Positions 7,395 through 15,411 of a DNA stretch of 24,045 bases are shown in pieces. The stretch is from Burkholderiaceae bacterium (GTDB lineage Bacteria; Pseudomonadota; Gammaproteobacteria; Burkholderiales; Burkholderiaceae): positions 1 to 24,045 of the forward strand of contig CANBYN010000003.1 in assembly GCA_947373615.1 (NCBI GenBank), read 5' to 3'. Each line of letters opens with the position of its first letter. The first letter of the stretch is position 1. A model generated the notes under the pieces. It did no database searches and was not told the origin of the DNA. It was given only the letters and a program-made list of their open reading frames with translations. Both the position numbers and the translations under genes were made by a program.

Positions 7395-8249
7395 ATGAAG
7401 ATTCAATCAGTTGGTGTGATTGGGGCGGGCACCATGGGCAATGGGATTGCACAAGTATGCGCTGTTGCTGGTCTAGATGTCGTCATGGTTGATATCAACG
7501 AGGGGGCAGTGCAACGTGGTCTTGATCAAATCAGTAAAAGTTTAGATCGACTTGTCAAAAAAGAAATCTTAACTACCGAAGGTAAAGAAGCCGCCCTTAA
7601 ACGCATTAAAGGTAGCACCACCTATACAGACTTTAAAGGCCTCGGCCTAGTCATCGAGGCTGCTACAGAAAATCAAGCTATTAAAGAAAAAATTCTTAAG
7701 CAAGTAGACGAGATTGTAAGTAAAGAGACCATCATCGCTACCAACACCTCGTCCTTGTCGATTACTAAATTAGCTGCCTTGGATTCCAACCCGACACGCT
7801 TTATTGGAATGCACTTTTTTAACCCGCCACCCATGATGGCTCTAGTAGAAGTGATACGGGGCCTACAAACCAGCGATGCAACTCATGCCGCCATAATTGA
7901 AATGGCTAAACGAGTAGGCAAAGAGCCTATTACCGTCAAAAACTCTCCAGGCTTTGTGGTCAATCGTATTTTGTTACCCATGATTAATGAAGCATTCTTC
8001 GTTTTATCAGAAGGACTTGCCAGCCCCGAGGATATCGATGCTGGTATGAAGCTAGGCTGCAATCAGCCTATCGGCCCGTTAGCTTTAGCAGATCTCATTG
8101 GTCTTGATACTTGCCTAGCAGTAATGGAAGTGTATTTTGAAAACTTCAGCGACTCCAAGTACCGTCCTTGCCCATTACTTCGTGAAATGGTCGCCGCGGG
8201 ATACCTCGGTCGAAAAACTGGCCGCGGCATCTACGCCTACGACAAGTAA
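7395..8249 (+). CDS. 3-hydroxybutyryl-CoA dehydrogenase
   Basis: 284 residues, the size of single-function hydroxyacyl-CoA dehydrogenases of the Hbd/PaaH type. It interconverts 3-hydroxyacyl-CoA and 3-oxoacyl-CoA with NAD(P). The N-terminal Rossmann motif is GVIGAGTMGNGIAQV; EAATENQAIK holds the catalytic-domain acidic residue, MHFFNPPPMM carries the catalytic His, and NSPGFVVNRIL starts the C-terminal dimerisation domain. The ATG at 7395 follows AAAGGAAATAGG at the end of the GST gene; a start at 7335 would overlap that gene. It could serve butyrate, PHB or phenylacetate-type pathways; no other gene of these lies beside it. Confidence 0.93.
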   Translation: MKIQSVGVIGAGTMGNGIAQVCAVAGLDVVMVDINEGAVQRGLDQISKSLDRLVKKEILTTEGKEAALKRIKGSTTYTDFKGLGLVIEAATENQAIKEKILKQVDEIVSKETIIATNTSSLSITKLAALDSNPTRFIGMHFFNPPPMMALVEVIRGLQTSDATHAAIIEMAKRVGKEPITVKNSPGFVVNRILLPMINEAFFVLSEGLASPEDIDAGMKLGCNQPIGPLALADLIGLDTCLAVMEVYFENFSDSKYRPCPLLREMVAAGYLGRKTGRGIYAYDK

Positions 8250-8312
8250 ATATAGTCGATCACTGAATAAATTTTTTGATTTTTTAACACTAACTAATTT
8301 AGCCAATCCCTC

Positions 8313-8792
8313 GTGAATCCCATTGCGCCTTTAGTACGAAAACTGGGCTATGCTGGCCTTATTCCTTTTGTTGTGCTTGCTTTAATGGTTCAACTAGCTC
8401 CAACACCAGTGAATTATTTAAGCGCTGAATCTTTGGCAGGATATGGTGCAGTCATTACCTCATTTATGGGTGCAATACATTGGGGCGCCAATCTTCATAA
8501 TCTAGGTAAAGTTCCAGAAGGTGATCGTTGGGAAGACCGTAATGCGTGGATCTGGGGAGTCATTCCCGCGCTAGTTGCATGGGTAGCTCTGCATATTTAT
8601 ATTCCAGTCGGATTGCTGATCTTGGCTTCCACCTTAATCATCCAGCGAAATATTGATCAGAATACCTATCAATACTATTTTTCTGATGATGAGAGTCGTA
8701 TCGCATTTATGATCATGCGCAATCGCTTGACCTACGTTGCAGTAGCTTGCCTAACTTGGGCGGCAATAGTGATCTTATTTATTCAAGCATAA
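8313..8792 (+). CDS. DUF3429 family membrane protein
   Basis: 159 residues starting with GTG. Four or five hydrophobic stretches (about 13-29, 43-57, 80-109 as one or two, and 138-157) make it an inner-membrane protein. GAVITSFMGAIHWG (45-58) is the conserved block I associate with DUF3429, a proteobacterial family of unknown function. A charged loop (65-78) and a polar loop around 112-128 separate the helices. Its stop lies 4 bases before the rarA start, so it is likely cotranscribed with rarA. No function can be assigned from sequence. Confidence 0.8.
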   Translation: MNPIAPLVRKLGYAGLIPFVVLALMVQLAPTPVNYLSAESLAGYGAVITSFMGAIHWGANLHNLGKVPEGDRWEDRNAWIWGVIPALVAWVALHIYIPVGLLILASTLIIQRNIDQNTYQYYFSDDESRIAFMIMRNRLTYVAVACLTWAAIVILFIQA

Positions 8793-8796
8793 GTCC

Positions 8797-10110
8797 ATGA
8801 GCGGCCTGTTTGATAGCACTCCACCGCCACCTTTAGCGGAGGCCTTGCGCCCAAAAATAATTGAAGAAGTGATTGGGCAGACTCATTTATTAGCACGCGG
8901 CAAACCCCTGAATTTGGCATTTGCTTCTGGCATACCTCACTCAATGATTTTGTGGGGCCCGCCTGGCGTAGGAAAAACAACGCTCGCCAGACTTTCTGCA
9001 AAAGCATTTGATCGCGAATTTATAGCCATCTCAGCTGTACTGGCAGGCGTAAAAGAAATTCGTGAGTCAATTGAATTGGCCCAACAAAACATGGCGCAAT
9101 ACGGTAAGCAAACAATTTTGTTTGTAGATGAAATTCACCGTTTTAATAAGAGTCAGCAAGACGCCCTTCTACCTCATGTTGAGTCAGGGTTATTCACTTT
9201 TATTGGCGCCACTACCGAGAACCCCTCTTTCGAAGTGAACTCTGCGCTCTTATCGCGAGCGCAAGTTTACGTTCTGAAATCACTCATGCCAAAAGAGTTA
9301 AAAATGCTCTTTGATCGCGCTCACCAGTACGCTATGCCAGACGTGCAATTTGAGGCATCTGCGATTGAGACGCTCATTAATAATGCCGATGGCGATGGGC
9401 GCCGCTTACTGAATTTAGTAGAACAAGTCCGTAACGCAGTATTAACGCCCAACTCTGAGGTGAAGGTAGTTGACCAGTTATTTATCGAAAACGCTCTTAC
9501 AGCTCAAGCGCGCCGCTTTGATAAAGGTGGCGATCAATTCTTTGATCAAATTTCCGCACTTCATAAATCGGTAAGAGGATCTAATCCAGATGCAGCCTTG
9601 TATTGGTTCTGCCGTATGCTCGATGGCGGGGCTGACCCACGTTATTTGGCAAGGCGTATTATTCGCATGGCATGGGAAGATATAGGTCTAGCAGATCCTA
9701 GAGCAATGCAACTAGCCAATGATGCTGCGCAAACTTTTGAAAGACTAGGATCGCCTGAGGGCGAGCTAGCCTTGGGTCAAGCGGTAGTTTATTTAGCCGT
9801 TGCCTCCAAAAGTAATGCAGGCTATAACGCATTTAATGCTGCTCGAGCGTACGTAGCCAATGATCAATCCAAGCCCGTCCCCAATCATCTTCGGAATGCA
9901 CCGACCAAGCTCATGAAAGTACTTGGTCATGGCAAAGAATATCGCTATGCCCATGATGAGCCACATGGGTATGCTGCTGGTGAAACCTATTTACCAGATG
10001 GTATGAAAGAACCGCGATGGTATGAACCTGTCGAGCGTGGACTGGAATCTCAAATTAAAGAAAAGATGGCTTTCTTACAGAAACTAGATGACGAATCGAA
10101 AAATAAATAA
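8797..10110 (+). CDS. rarA: Replication-associated recombination protein RarA (MgsA), AAA+ ATPase
   Basis: 437 residues, close to E. coli RarA (447). Walker A is GPPGVGKT (54-61), Walker B is LFVDEIHRF with Asp111-Glu112, sensor 1 is IGATTEN (136-142), and an arginine finger is likely Arg154 in LLSRAQ. The C-terminal part (DPRYLARRIIRMAWEDIGLADP and the KYRYAHD-like block KEYRYAHDEPHGYA) is the conserved tetramerisation/MgsA domain. RarA works at blocked replication forks with SSB and RecA. Its start is 4 bases after the DUF3429 stop, with only a weak ribosome site, which suggests translational coupling. Confidence 0.96.
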   Translation: MSGLFDSTPPPPLAEALRPKIIEEVIGQTHLLARGKPLNLAFASGIPHSMILWGPPGVGKTTLARLSAKAFDREFIAISAVLAGVKEIRESIELAQQNMAQYGKQTILFVDEIHRFNKSQQDALLPHVESGLFTFIGATTENPSFEVNSALLSRAQVYVLKSLMPKELKMLFDRAHQYAMPDVQFEASAIETLINNADGDGRRLLNLVEQVRNAVLTPNSEVKVVDQLFIENALTAQARRFDKGGDQFFDQISALHKSVRGSNPDAALYWFCRMLDGGADPRYLARRIIRMAWEDIGLADPRAMQLANDAAQTFERLGSPEGELALGQAVVYLAVASKSNAGYNAFNAARAYVANDQSKPVPNHLRNAPTKLMKVLGHGKEYRYAHDEPHGYAAGETYLPDGMKEPRWYEPVERGLESQIKEKMAFLQKLDDESKNK

Positions 10111-10123
10111 ACAGGAGTACGAA

Positions 10124-10756
10124 ATGAGTTCAAAAATTTCAGCAACTCTGTATTACGACATCATCTCCCCATTTGCCTATCTATATATCAAACAAAGAAA
10201 TCGTCTTGAAGGTAAATTAGATATCAAGCCATTGCCAATCCTTTTGGGAGGCCTTTTAAGGGCTGCTGAAAATAAAGGTCCTGGTGAAATAGCAGCTAAG
10301 CGCCCCCACACTTACCAGTTTTGCGTATGGCAAGCTGAAAAACTAGGCATTCCCTTTCGCTTTCCAGAGCATCACCCTTTTATGACTGTCGCGCCTCAAC
10401 GTCTATTAGTCGAACAAAAAGCAGATTGGGTTATGGTTGAGCGAGCCTTCGATTATGTCTGGCTGGAAGGCAAAGATCCCAATCTCTCTTGGCCGGAGTT
10501 TTGTGGCTATTTAGGGCTACCCTCTGAGACTCCAAGGCCAGAGAGTTCTGAAGTCAAAGCCGAGCTTATTAACAATACCAATCAAGCTCGGGCAAATGGC
10601 GCCTTTGGGGTCCCCTCCCTCATTGTCAATCAACACTGTTTTTGGGGTATTGACACCATAGATTGGGTCCTTGACTATCTAAACCGACAAGGGATGTTCG
10701 AAGAGGCATCTTATGCCTATGCTGGAAACGTTCCCAATGGACTTAACTTGAAATGA
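10124..10756 (+). CDS. DsbA-fold 2-hydroxychromene-2-carboxylate isomerase-like protein
   Basis: 210 residues from the ATG at 10124, which has AGGAG 7 bases upstream; the in-frame extension overlaps rarA. The N-terminus LYYDIISPFAYLY places Ser15 where the glutathione thiol is activated in kappa-class GSTs and HCCA isomerases. GVPSLIVNQHCFWGID near residue 170 is the cis-Pro loop of the DsbA/thioredoxin fold, followed by a typical C-terminal helix (DWVLDYL). In naphthalene catabolism this enzyme isomerises 2-hydroxychromene-2-carboxylate, but the family is broad and no aromatic-degradation genes are nearby, so the substrate is open. Cytoplasmic. Confidence 0.85.
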   Translation: MSSKISATLYYDIISPFAYLYIKQRNRLEGKLDIKPLPILLGGLLRAAENKGPGEIAAKRPHTYQFCVWQAEKLGIPFRFPEHHPFMTVAPQRLLVEQKADWVMVERAFDYVWLEGKDPNLSWPEFCGYLGLPSETPRPESSEVKAELINNTNQARANGAFGVPSLIVNQHCFWGIDTIDWVLDYLNRQGMFEEASYAYAGNVPNGLNLK

Positions 10757-10890
10757 CCATTAGACGGTAATATTTTTACTCAAATAGATCCAATTGCAAC
10801 AAGAGGTAGTTATCATAAGTATCATCACTTTCTAACATTTAAGTGACGCAGTCTTTACTGTTTCTATTTATTTAATTACCAAGGAGCATC

Positions 10891-11490
10891 ATGAAAAAAA
10901 TTATTCTTCCTATAGCCGCCGCTGTTCTTGCAATGCCCTATCTTGCTTCCGCTCAAAATGCTCCGCAAGGCGCAACAATGGTTGCAAAAGGACCAGGCGA
11001 AGTAGCAGCTGCTGATGCCATTCAAATTCAAGGAAAAGTTAAATCTATTGATAAACAAACTCGAAGCGTAGTAGTGGTTGGACAGCAAGGCAAAGAAGTT
11101 GCACTGACTTTAGGGCCACAAGCCCGTAATTTTGATCAAATTAAAGTTGGTGATTTGGTAACACTTACCTACGTACAGGCTTTGGCTTTGGATCTTCATA
11201 AATCAGTTAATGGTGGCAAGTTGGGTCAACCGATTGTCTCTGAAGAGTCTGTACGTGCTGCCCCTGGTAGCAAGCCTGCAGGCGCAATCGAAAAAACAGT
11301 AACTGTCACTGCAAACGTAATAAAAGTTGATCAGAAAAGTCAAATGGTCACCTTAAAAGGGCCAAATCGTACAGTGGAGCTAAAGGTAAAAGATCCTGCA
11401 GTATTACAAAAAATTAAGGTTGGCGATCAAGTCGACGCCACCTATACTGAAGCGGTAGCAATTGAAGTTACTGCTGCTCCAGCAAAATAA
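10891..11490 (+). CDS. Secreted protein with two copies of one small beta-rich domain, function unknown
   Basis: 199 residues with a signal peptide (1-21, cut after YLASA) and a good ribosome site AAGGAG. The mature protein contains the same domain twice. Copy 1 (about 44-104) runs IQIQGKVKSIDKQTRSVVVV, then ARNFDQIKVGDLVTLTYVQA. Copy 2 (about 137-195) runs TVTANVIKVDQKSQMVTLKG, then LQKIKVGDQVDATYTEAV. Each has the rhythm of a five-strand barrel (K-V-x-x-I/V-D, V-x-L/V-x-G, KVGD-x-V-x-x-TY). The linker 105-135 is Gly/Ala/Pro-rich and low in structure. No catalytic residue or cysteine is visible, so binding or envelope scaffolding is more likely than enzyme activity. It stands alone with its own terminator. 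Confidence 0.75.
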   Translation: MKKIILPIAAAVLAMPYLASAQNAPQGATMVAKGPGEVAAADAIQIQGKVKSIDKQTRSVVVVGQQGKEVALTLGPQARNFDQIKVGDLVTLTYVQALALDLHKSVNGGKLGQPIVSEESVRAAPGSKPAGAIEKTVTVTANVIKVDQKSQMVTLKGPNRTVELKVKDPAVLQKIKVGDQVDATYTEAVAIEVTAAPAK

Positions 11491-11501
11491 ATCTTTTTAG
11501 A

Positions 11502-11543
11502 TGCAACTGCAGGTGAAATTCACACTGCAGTTGCACTCTTTTT
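11502..11543 (+). terminator. Intrinsic terminator with long stem
   Basis: Arms TGCAACTGCAG (11502-11512) and CTGCAGTTGCA (11525-11535) enclose GTGAAATTCACA, which can itself pair GTG with CAC, so the hairpin can be nearly continuous. CTCTTTTT follows. It ends the transcript of the duplicated-domain secreted protein, 11 bases after its stop. Confidence 0.85.
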
Positions 11544-11657
11544 AAAGCTAGCCTAGAAGATTTAAGGTCATTTCTTTTTAATAAGTCTGCGATACCCCCT
11601 TCTGGGCTCGAGCAATACAATGAATATCATTCATACCATTCAACTCAAGGAATCTTT

Positions 11658-12233
11658 ATGCGCAAACTTTTTGCCAGCCTCATCCTCATTGCTTGCTGCT
11701 TGGCTAGCCAAATGGCAATTGCAGGCCCTAAGGTGGAATTTAAAACTAGCATGGGTAATTTTGTAGTGGAGCTTGATTCAGATAAAGCGCCTAAGACTAC
11801 CGCCAACTTTCTAAACTATGTAAAGAGCGGTTTTTACAATGGCACTATTTTCCATCGCGTCATTGACGGATTCATGATCCAAGGTGGAGGATTTACACCT
11901 GATTTAGTCCAAAAGCCTACAGATACACCAGTCGCATCTGAAGCGCAGAATGGTTTAAAAAATAATACCTACACTATCGCTATGGCTCGTACTTCTGACC
12001 CTGATTCAGCAACTGCACAATTTTTTATTAATGTAAAGGATAACGCTGGTTTAGATTTCCCAAATGCCATGGGCAACGGCTACACAGTCTTTGGGAAAGT
12101 CATTTCTGGGACGCAGACTATCGATGCTATTCGTAAAGTGCCCACCGGAATTGCATCAGCACCTCGCATGGGTCGCATGTCAGATGTTCCCACTAAAGTA
12201 GTCACAATTGAATCAGCTACTATTCTTAAATAA
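11658..12233 (+). CDS. Exported peptidyl-prolyl cis-trans isomerase, cyclophilin type
   Basis: 191 residues, the size of E. coli PpiA. A signal sequence (1-22, ending MAIA) precedes the cyclophilin domain. The active-site block IFHRVIDGFMIQGGGF gives Phe65 and Arg67, and TATAQFFINV gives the second substrate-binding stretch; GYTVFGKVISG closes the barrel. It speeds proline isomerisation of proteins in the periplasm. LIAC at 10-13 also fits a lipobox after a short hydrophobic core, so a lipoprotein form cannot be excluded. The start ATG follows AAGGAA. No gene is coupled upstream; pabBC starts 33 bases downstream. Confidence 0.92.
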   Translation: MRKLFASLILIACCLASQMAIAGPKVEFKTSMGNFVVELDSDKAPKTTANFLNYVKSGFYNGTIFHRVIDGFMIQGGGFTPDLVQKPTDTPVASEAQNGLKNNTYTIAMARTSDPDSATAQFFINVKDNAGLDFPNAMGNGYTVFGKVISGTQTIDAIRKVPTGIASAPRMGRMSDVPTKVVTIESATILK

Positions 12234-12266
12234 GCTGTAGTTCATTTTTTAATTAGGTTAACAGCA

Positions 12267-14093
12267 ATGATTTTGCTTGATGACGCGCAAAGCACTGCTG
12301 TTAAACCTTCTAGCCGTCTTTATGAAGATCCGCTTCAGTATTGGTGCGTTCTCCCTAGCGGTAATGGCGAACAAGACAATGAAACAACGCTAGTTTGTTT
12401 AGAGGAAATTTCAGAGTCACTTACAAGAGGTGAGTTTGTAGTAGCCGCTTTTGCCTATGAGTTAGGCAGACAGATTCAAAAGCTACCTCAACGAGACTCA
12501 GCCACTTTGCCATCACACCCTTTGATTGAAGCCTGGTCCTTCAAAAGCTTTAACAAATTATCAAAGCAAGATGTGGATAAGTTCATCACTCAAAAACTGG
12601 CTCAAATAGATGATGTCCCCTGCAGTGCTGGCATCCTAAATGTTAGTGAATCGATAAATGAAGAACAATTTTCATCCAACATTACAAAAATTCAGGAATA
12701 TTTACGCAGTGGAGACAGCTACCAGATTAATTACACTTATCGGGTTAGTGGCAAAGTATATGGTTCACCTTTAGCTTTGTATGCTCGCTTGCGCGAGCGG
12801 CAACCTGGAAGATTTGGAGCGTACATACAGCAAAGGGATCGCTACTTATTATCCCAGTCCCCTGAACTCTTTATTGCGCGCGAGGGGGATACTTTAAAAG
12901 CCATGCCAATGAAAGGCACAGCTAGCGCCCTTTCTAATCTTGCTAGCGCTCTTTCTGCTGACCCTAAAAATCAAGCTGAGAATGTGATGATTGTGGATTT
13001 ACTGCGCAACGATCTCAGTCGCATCTCCCTGCCAGGAACCGTAATAGTCCCAAATTTATTTGATGTGGCTAGGCATGGTGATGTCTTGCAAATGACCTCA
13101 ACCGTACAAGGACAACTTAAGCCAAAGACTTCACTACTCGAGATTTTGAATGCAGTCTTTCCCTGTGGATCGGTAACAGGAGCCCCAAAGAAACGAAGCA
13201 TGGAAATTATTCAAGATATTGAGCCTCAAGATCGTGGGTATTACTGTGGCGCACTAGGTTGGCTTGATCCTAAGGGAGACTTTGCCTTAAGCGTCCCTAT
13301 TCGCACAGTTGAAGTTACACAAGATACTCATACGCATGAGTCCACTTTTACCCTAGGAGTTGGTGCCGGCATCACAATTGACTCAGATGCCGATCAAGAA
13401 TGGCAAGAATGTCGCATCAAATCTGCTTTCTTGAAAAATCTGCCTAGCGGGGTTGGGATATTTGAAACCATCGCTATTGAGCGTGGCGAACCAATGCGCT
13501 TAATGGATCACCTGCAACGGATGCAATCGTCTGCCGCGTCCTTGGGCATCTCTTTTAATCTAAATACTGCTAAGAGTCTGATTCAAGAATCCTGTTTATC
13601 ACTTGATACATCCTTACGCTTTAGATTAAGACTAGATCTTGCTTCAAACGGTGAGCACACCATTACAACAAGCGCTCTAGACGCCCTTGCTGAACCAGTA
13701 AAGCTATTTTGGGCAAAAAATATTCTTTCATGCGATGTCGGGATATTTTCTGCAGATGCTTTACTGTGTCACAAAATAAGTAAGCGCGATCTTTATGATC
13801 AGGCCTGGCGAGAGGCTGTCAAAATGGGTGGTTTTGACGCCCTTTTTACCAACGAGCAAGGATTCGTGACCGAAGGTGGCAGATCAAGCGTCTTTATTAA
13901 GCCTAAAGGAAGTTCTGAATGGCTCACACCACCAGTTAGCGCCGGACTATTGCCTGGCGTGATGCGCGCCGCTTTACTAGCCGATCCAGCCATGAATGCC
14001 CGAGTAGCTAGCCTGACAATTAATGATGTTTCAATGGCTGATGAGATTATTCTTAGCAATGCCTTAAGAGGCGCAATCAAAGCCCATTTTTAG
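12267..14093 (+). CDS. Fused aminodeoxychorismate synthase component I and 4-amino-4-deoxychorismate lyase
   Basis: 608 residues in two parts. Residues 1 to about 390 are PabB: PMKGTA (213 on) has the Lys216 typical of aminodeoxychorismate synthase rather than the Ala of anthranilate synthase; AENVMIVDLLRNDLSR (from 237) and CGSVTGAPKKRSMEII (from 300) supply magnesium and chorismate contacts. Residues about 392-608 are a class IV aminotransferase fold (GVGIFETIAI at the start, KISKR with the likely PLP Lys503, and GLLPGVMR). The fusion converts chorismate plus ammonia to ADC and then to 4-aminobenzoate plus pyruvate for folate. The glutamine amidotransferase PabA is not in the window. A local 21-base duplication sits at residues 219-232. 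It heads a tight run to pyrD. Confidence 0.93.
   Translation: MILLDDAQSTAVKPSSRLYEDPLQYWCVLPSGNGEQDNETTLVCLEEISESLTRGEFVVAAFAYELGRQIQKLPQRDSATLPSHPLIEAWSFKSFNKLSKQDVDKFITQKLAQIDDVPCSAGILNVSESINEEQFSSNITKIQEYLRSGDSYQINYTYRVSGKVYGSPLALYARLRERQPGRFGAYIQQRDRYLLSQSPELFIAREGDTLKAMPMKGTASALSNLASALSADPKNQAENVMIVDLLRNDLSRISLPGTVIVPNLFDVARHGDVLQMTSTVQGQLKPKTSLLEILNAVFPCGSVTGAPKKRSMEIIQDIEPQDRGYYCGALGWLDPKGDFALSVPIRTVEVTQDTHTHESTFTLGVGAGITIDSDADQEWQECRIKSAFLKNLPSGVGIFETIAIERGEPMRLMDHLQRMQSSAASLGISFNLNTAKSLIQESCLSLDTSLRFRLRLDLASNGEHTITTSALDALAEPVKLFWAKNILSCDVGIFSADALLCHKISKRDLYDQAWREAVKMGGFDALFTNEQGFVTEGGRSSVFIKPKGSSEWLTPPVSAGLLPGVMRAALLADPAMNARVASLTINDVSMADEIILSNALRGAIKAHF
12921..12962 (+). repeat. Imperfect 21-bp tandem duplication inside pabBC
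   Basis: The blocks 12921-12941 and 12942-12962 begin GCTAGCGCCCTTTCT and GCTAGCGCTCTTTCT (14 of 15 identical), then diverge. They encode ASALSNL and ASALSAD just after PMKGT. The unit is a whole number of codons, so the frame is kept. It probably arose by slippage in a surface loop. Confidence 0.65.
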
Positions 14094-14102
14094 AAAGTCC
14101 AC

Positions 14103-14663
14103 ATGAAGTTTTGCCCTAACTGCGCTGCTACATTGACGATCAAGATTCCAGCCGATGATTCACGTGAGCGCTATGTCTGTGAAGCTTGCGGTAGGATTCA
14201 TTATCAGAATCCAAGGAATGTAGTTGGTAGTATTCCGGCCTATGGCAAACAAGTATTGCTTTGTCGTCGTGCAATTGAGCCACGATTTGGCTATTGGACT
14301 CTTCCAGCGGGCTTTATGGAACTAGGCGAAAGTACTAGTGCTGGCGCCGCAAGAGAAACTTTTGAAGAGGCAGGTGCAGTAGTTCAAATGGGGCCGCTGT
14401 ATTCCTTATTAAATGTTCCTCATGCAGAACAGGTTCACTTATTCTATCTAGCCATCATGACCTCGCCAGACTTTGCGGCAGGCGAAGAAAGTTTAGAGGT
14501 AGCCCTTTTTGATGAAGATGATATTCCTTGGTCTGAATTAGCCTTTCCCACCGTCAAGCAAACTCTAGAATGGTTTTTTGCAGATCGTGCCGCAGGATTT
14601 TTTGAGCCAGGTAAAGAATTTCACGTGCGTAGCCGAGATGTTTTACCATCTGAAAGAATTTAA
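14103..14663 (+). CDS. NUDIX hydrolase with N-terminal zinc ribbon
   Basis: 186 residues. An N-terminal zinc ribbon uses CPNC (4-7) and CEACG (26-30). The NUDIX box is complete: Gly70, Glu76, Arg84-Glu85, Glu88-Glu89 and Gly91, matching GX5EX7REUXEEXGU, so the metal site should be active. These enzymes split nucleoside diphosphates linked to another group, such as ADP-ribose or NADH; zinc-ribbon members often act on NADH-like dinucleotides, but this one lacks the full length of NudC, and the substrate is open. It starts 9 bases after pabBC and ends 10 bases before aat. A role in folate synthesis (dihydroneopterin triphosphate) is only a guess from place. Confidence 0.9.
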   Translation: MKFCPNCAATLTIKIPADDSRERYVCEACGRIHYQNPRNVVGSIPAYGKQVLLCRRAIEPRFGYWTLPAGFMELGESTSAGAARETFEEAGAVVQMGPLYSLLNVPHAEQVHLFYLAIMTSPDFAAGEESLEVALFDEDDIPWSELAFPTVKQTLEWFFADRAAGFFEPGKEFHVRSRDVLPSERI

Positions 14664-14673
14664 ACAGAGAGTC

Positions 14674-15411
14674 ATGACTAAGATTGCTTGGCTGGGGCCG
14701 CACGACTCTTTTCCCAATCCATTATTTCAGGCAGATCCCGACCTCAGCGTTCCAGGATTAATTGCAGTAAGCGAACGTATCTACCCGGATCAACTATCTT
14801 GCGCTTATCAACTCGGCATTTTTCCTTGGTACTCCGATAATCAACCAGTCTTGTGGTGGTCACCAGATCCTAGGATGATTTTAAAACCCCAAGAATTTAA
14901 ATGTAGCAAATCATTGCGAAAAATCATTCGACATATTTGCCAAGATGTTCATTCACAAATTTTGGTAGATGCCAACTTTGAATCTGTGATTCGATCTTGC
15001 GCTACAAGTGCACGTAAAGATCAAGATGGAACCTGGATTACGCATGAAATTATGAATGCCTACACAGCATTGCATGAACAGGGGAATGCCCATAGCATCT
15101 CTGTTGTGGAAAATGGAAAGATTATTGGCGGACTTTATTGCGTTTCCTTTGGGGGCATGGTATTTGGTGAATCAATGTTTAGCCAAAAGACAAATGCTTC
15201 AAAAATTGCTTTGGCAGCACTGAGTGCGTGGTGCCAAAAAATTGGTGTCAGCATAATTGATTGTCAGCAGGAAACCGCTCACCTGCGTTCATTAGGAGCG
15301 GCGCCTATCCCGCGTCAGGAATTTTTGGAGCATCTGCAAATATTGATAAATCAAACTAATATTGAACAATCTTGGACTTTTGATAAAGAAATCCTCCATC
15401 ACTGGTTATGA
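14674..15411 (+). CDS. aat: Leucyl/phenylalanyl-tRNA-protein transferase
   Basis: 245 residues from the ATG at 14674, preceded by AGAGAG. A longer in-frame reading from 14578 overlaps the NUDIX gene and is not homologous in its first 32 residues. The family core is plain: AYQLGIFPWYSDNQPVLWWS, then PDPRMIL, and GGLYCVSFGGMVFGESMFS. The enzyme moves Leu or Phe from aminoacyl-tRNA to proteins that begin with Lys or Arg, making them substrates of ClpS-ClpAP. The stop overlaps the bpt start (ATGA), so the two transferases of the pathway are translationally coupled. Confidence 0.96.
   Translation: MTKIAWLGPHDSFPNPLFQADPDLSVPGLIAVSERIYPDQLSCAYQLGIFPWYSDNQPVLWWSPDPRMILKPQEFKCSKSLRKIIRHICQDVHSQILVDANFESVIRSCATSARKDQDGTWITHEIMNAYTALHEQGNAHSISVVENGKIIGGLYCVSFGGMVFGESMFSQKTNASKIALAALSAWCQKIGVSIIDCQQETAHLRSLGAAPIPRQEFLEHLQILINQTNIEQSWTFDKEILHHWL

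Noticed and set aside
10757..10890. Promoter search upstream of the duplicated-domain secreted protein
   Set aside because: TTGCAA is present near 10794, but no -10 box at proper spacing; only the AAGGAG ribosome site is clear.
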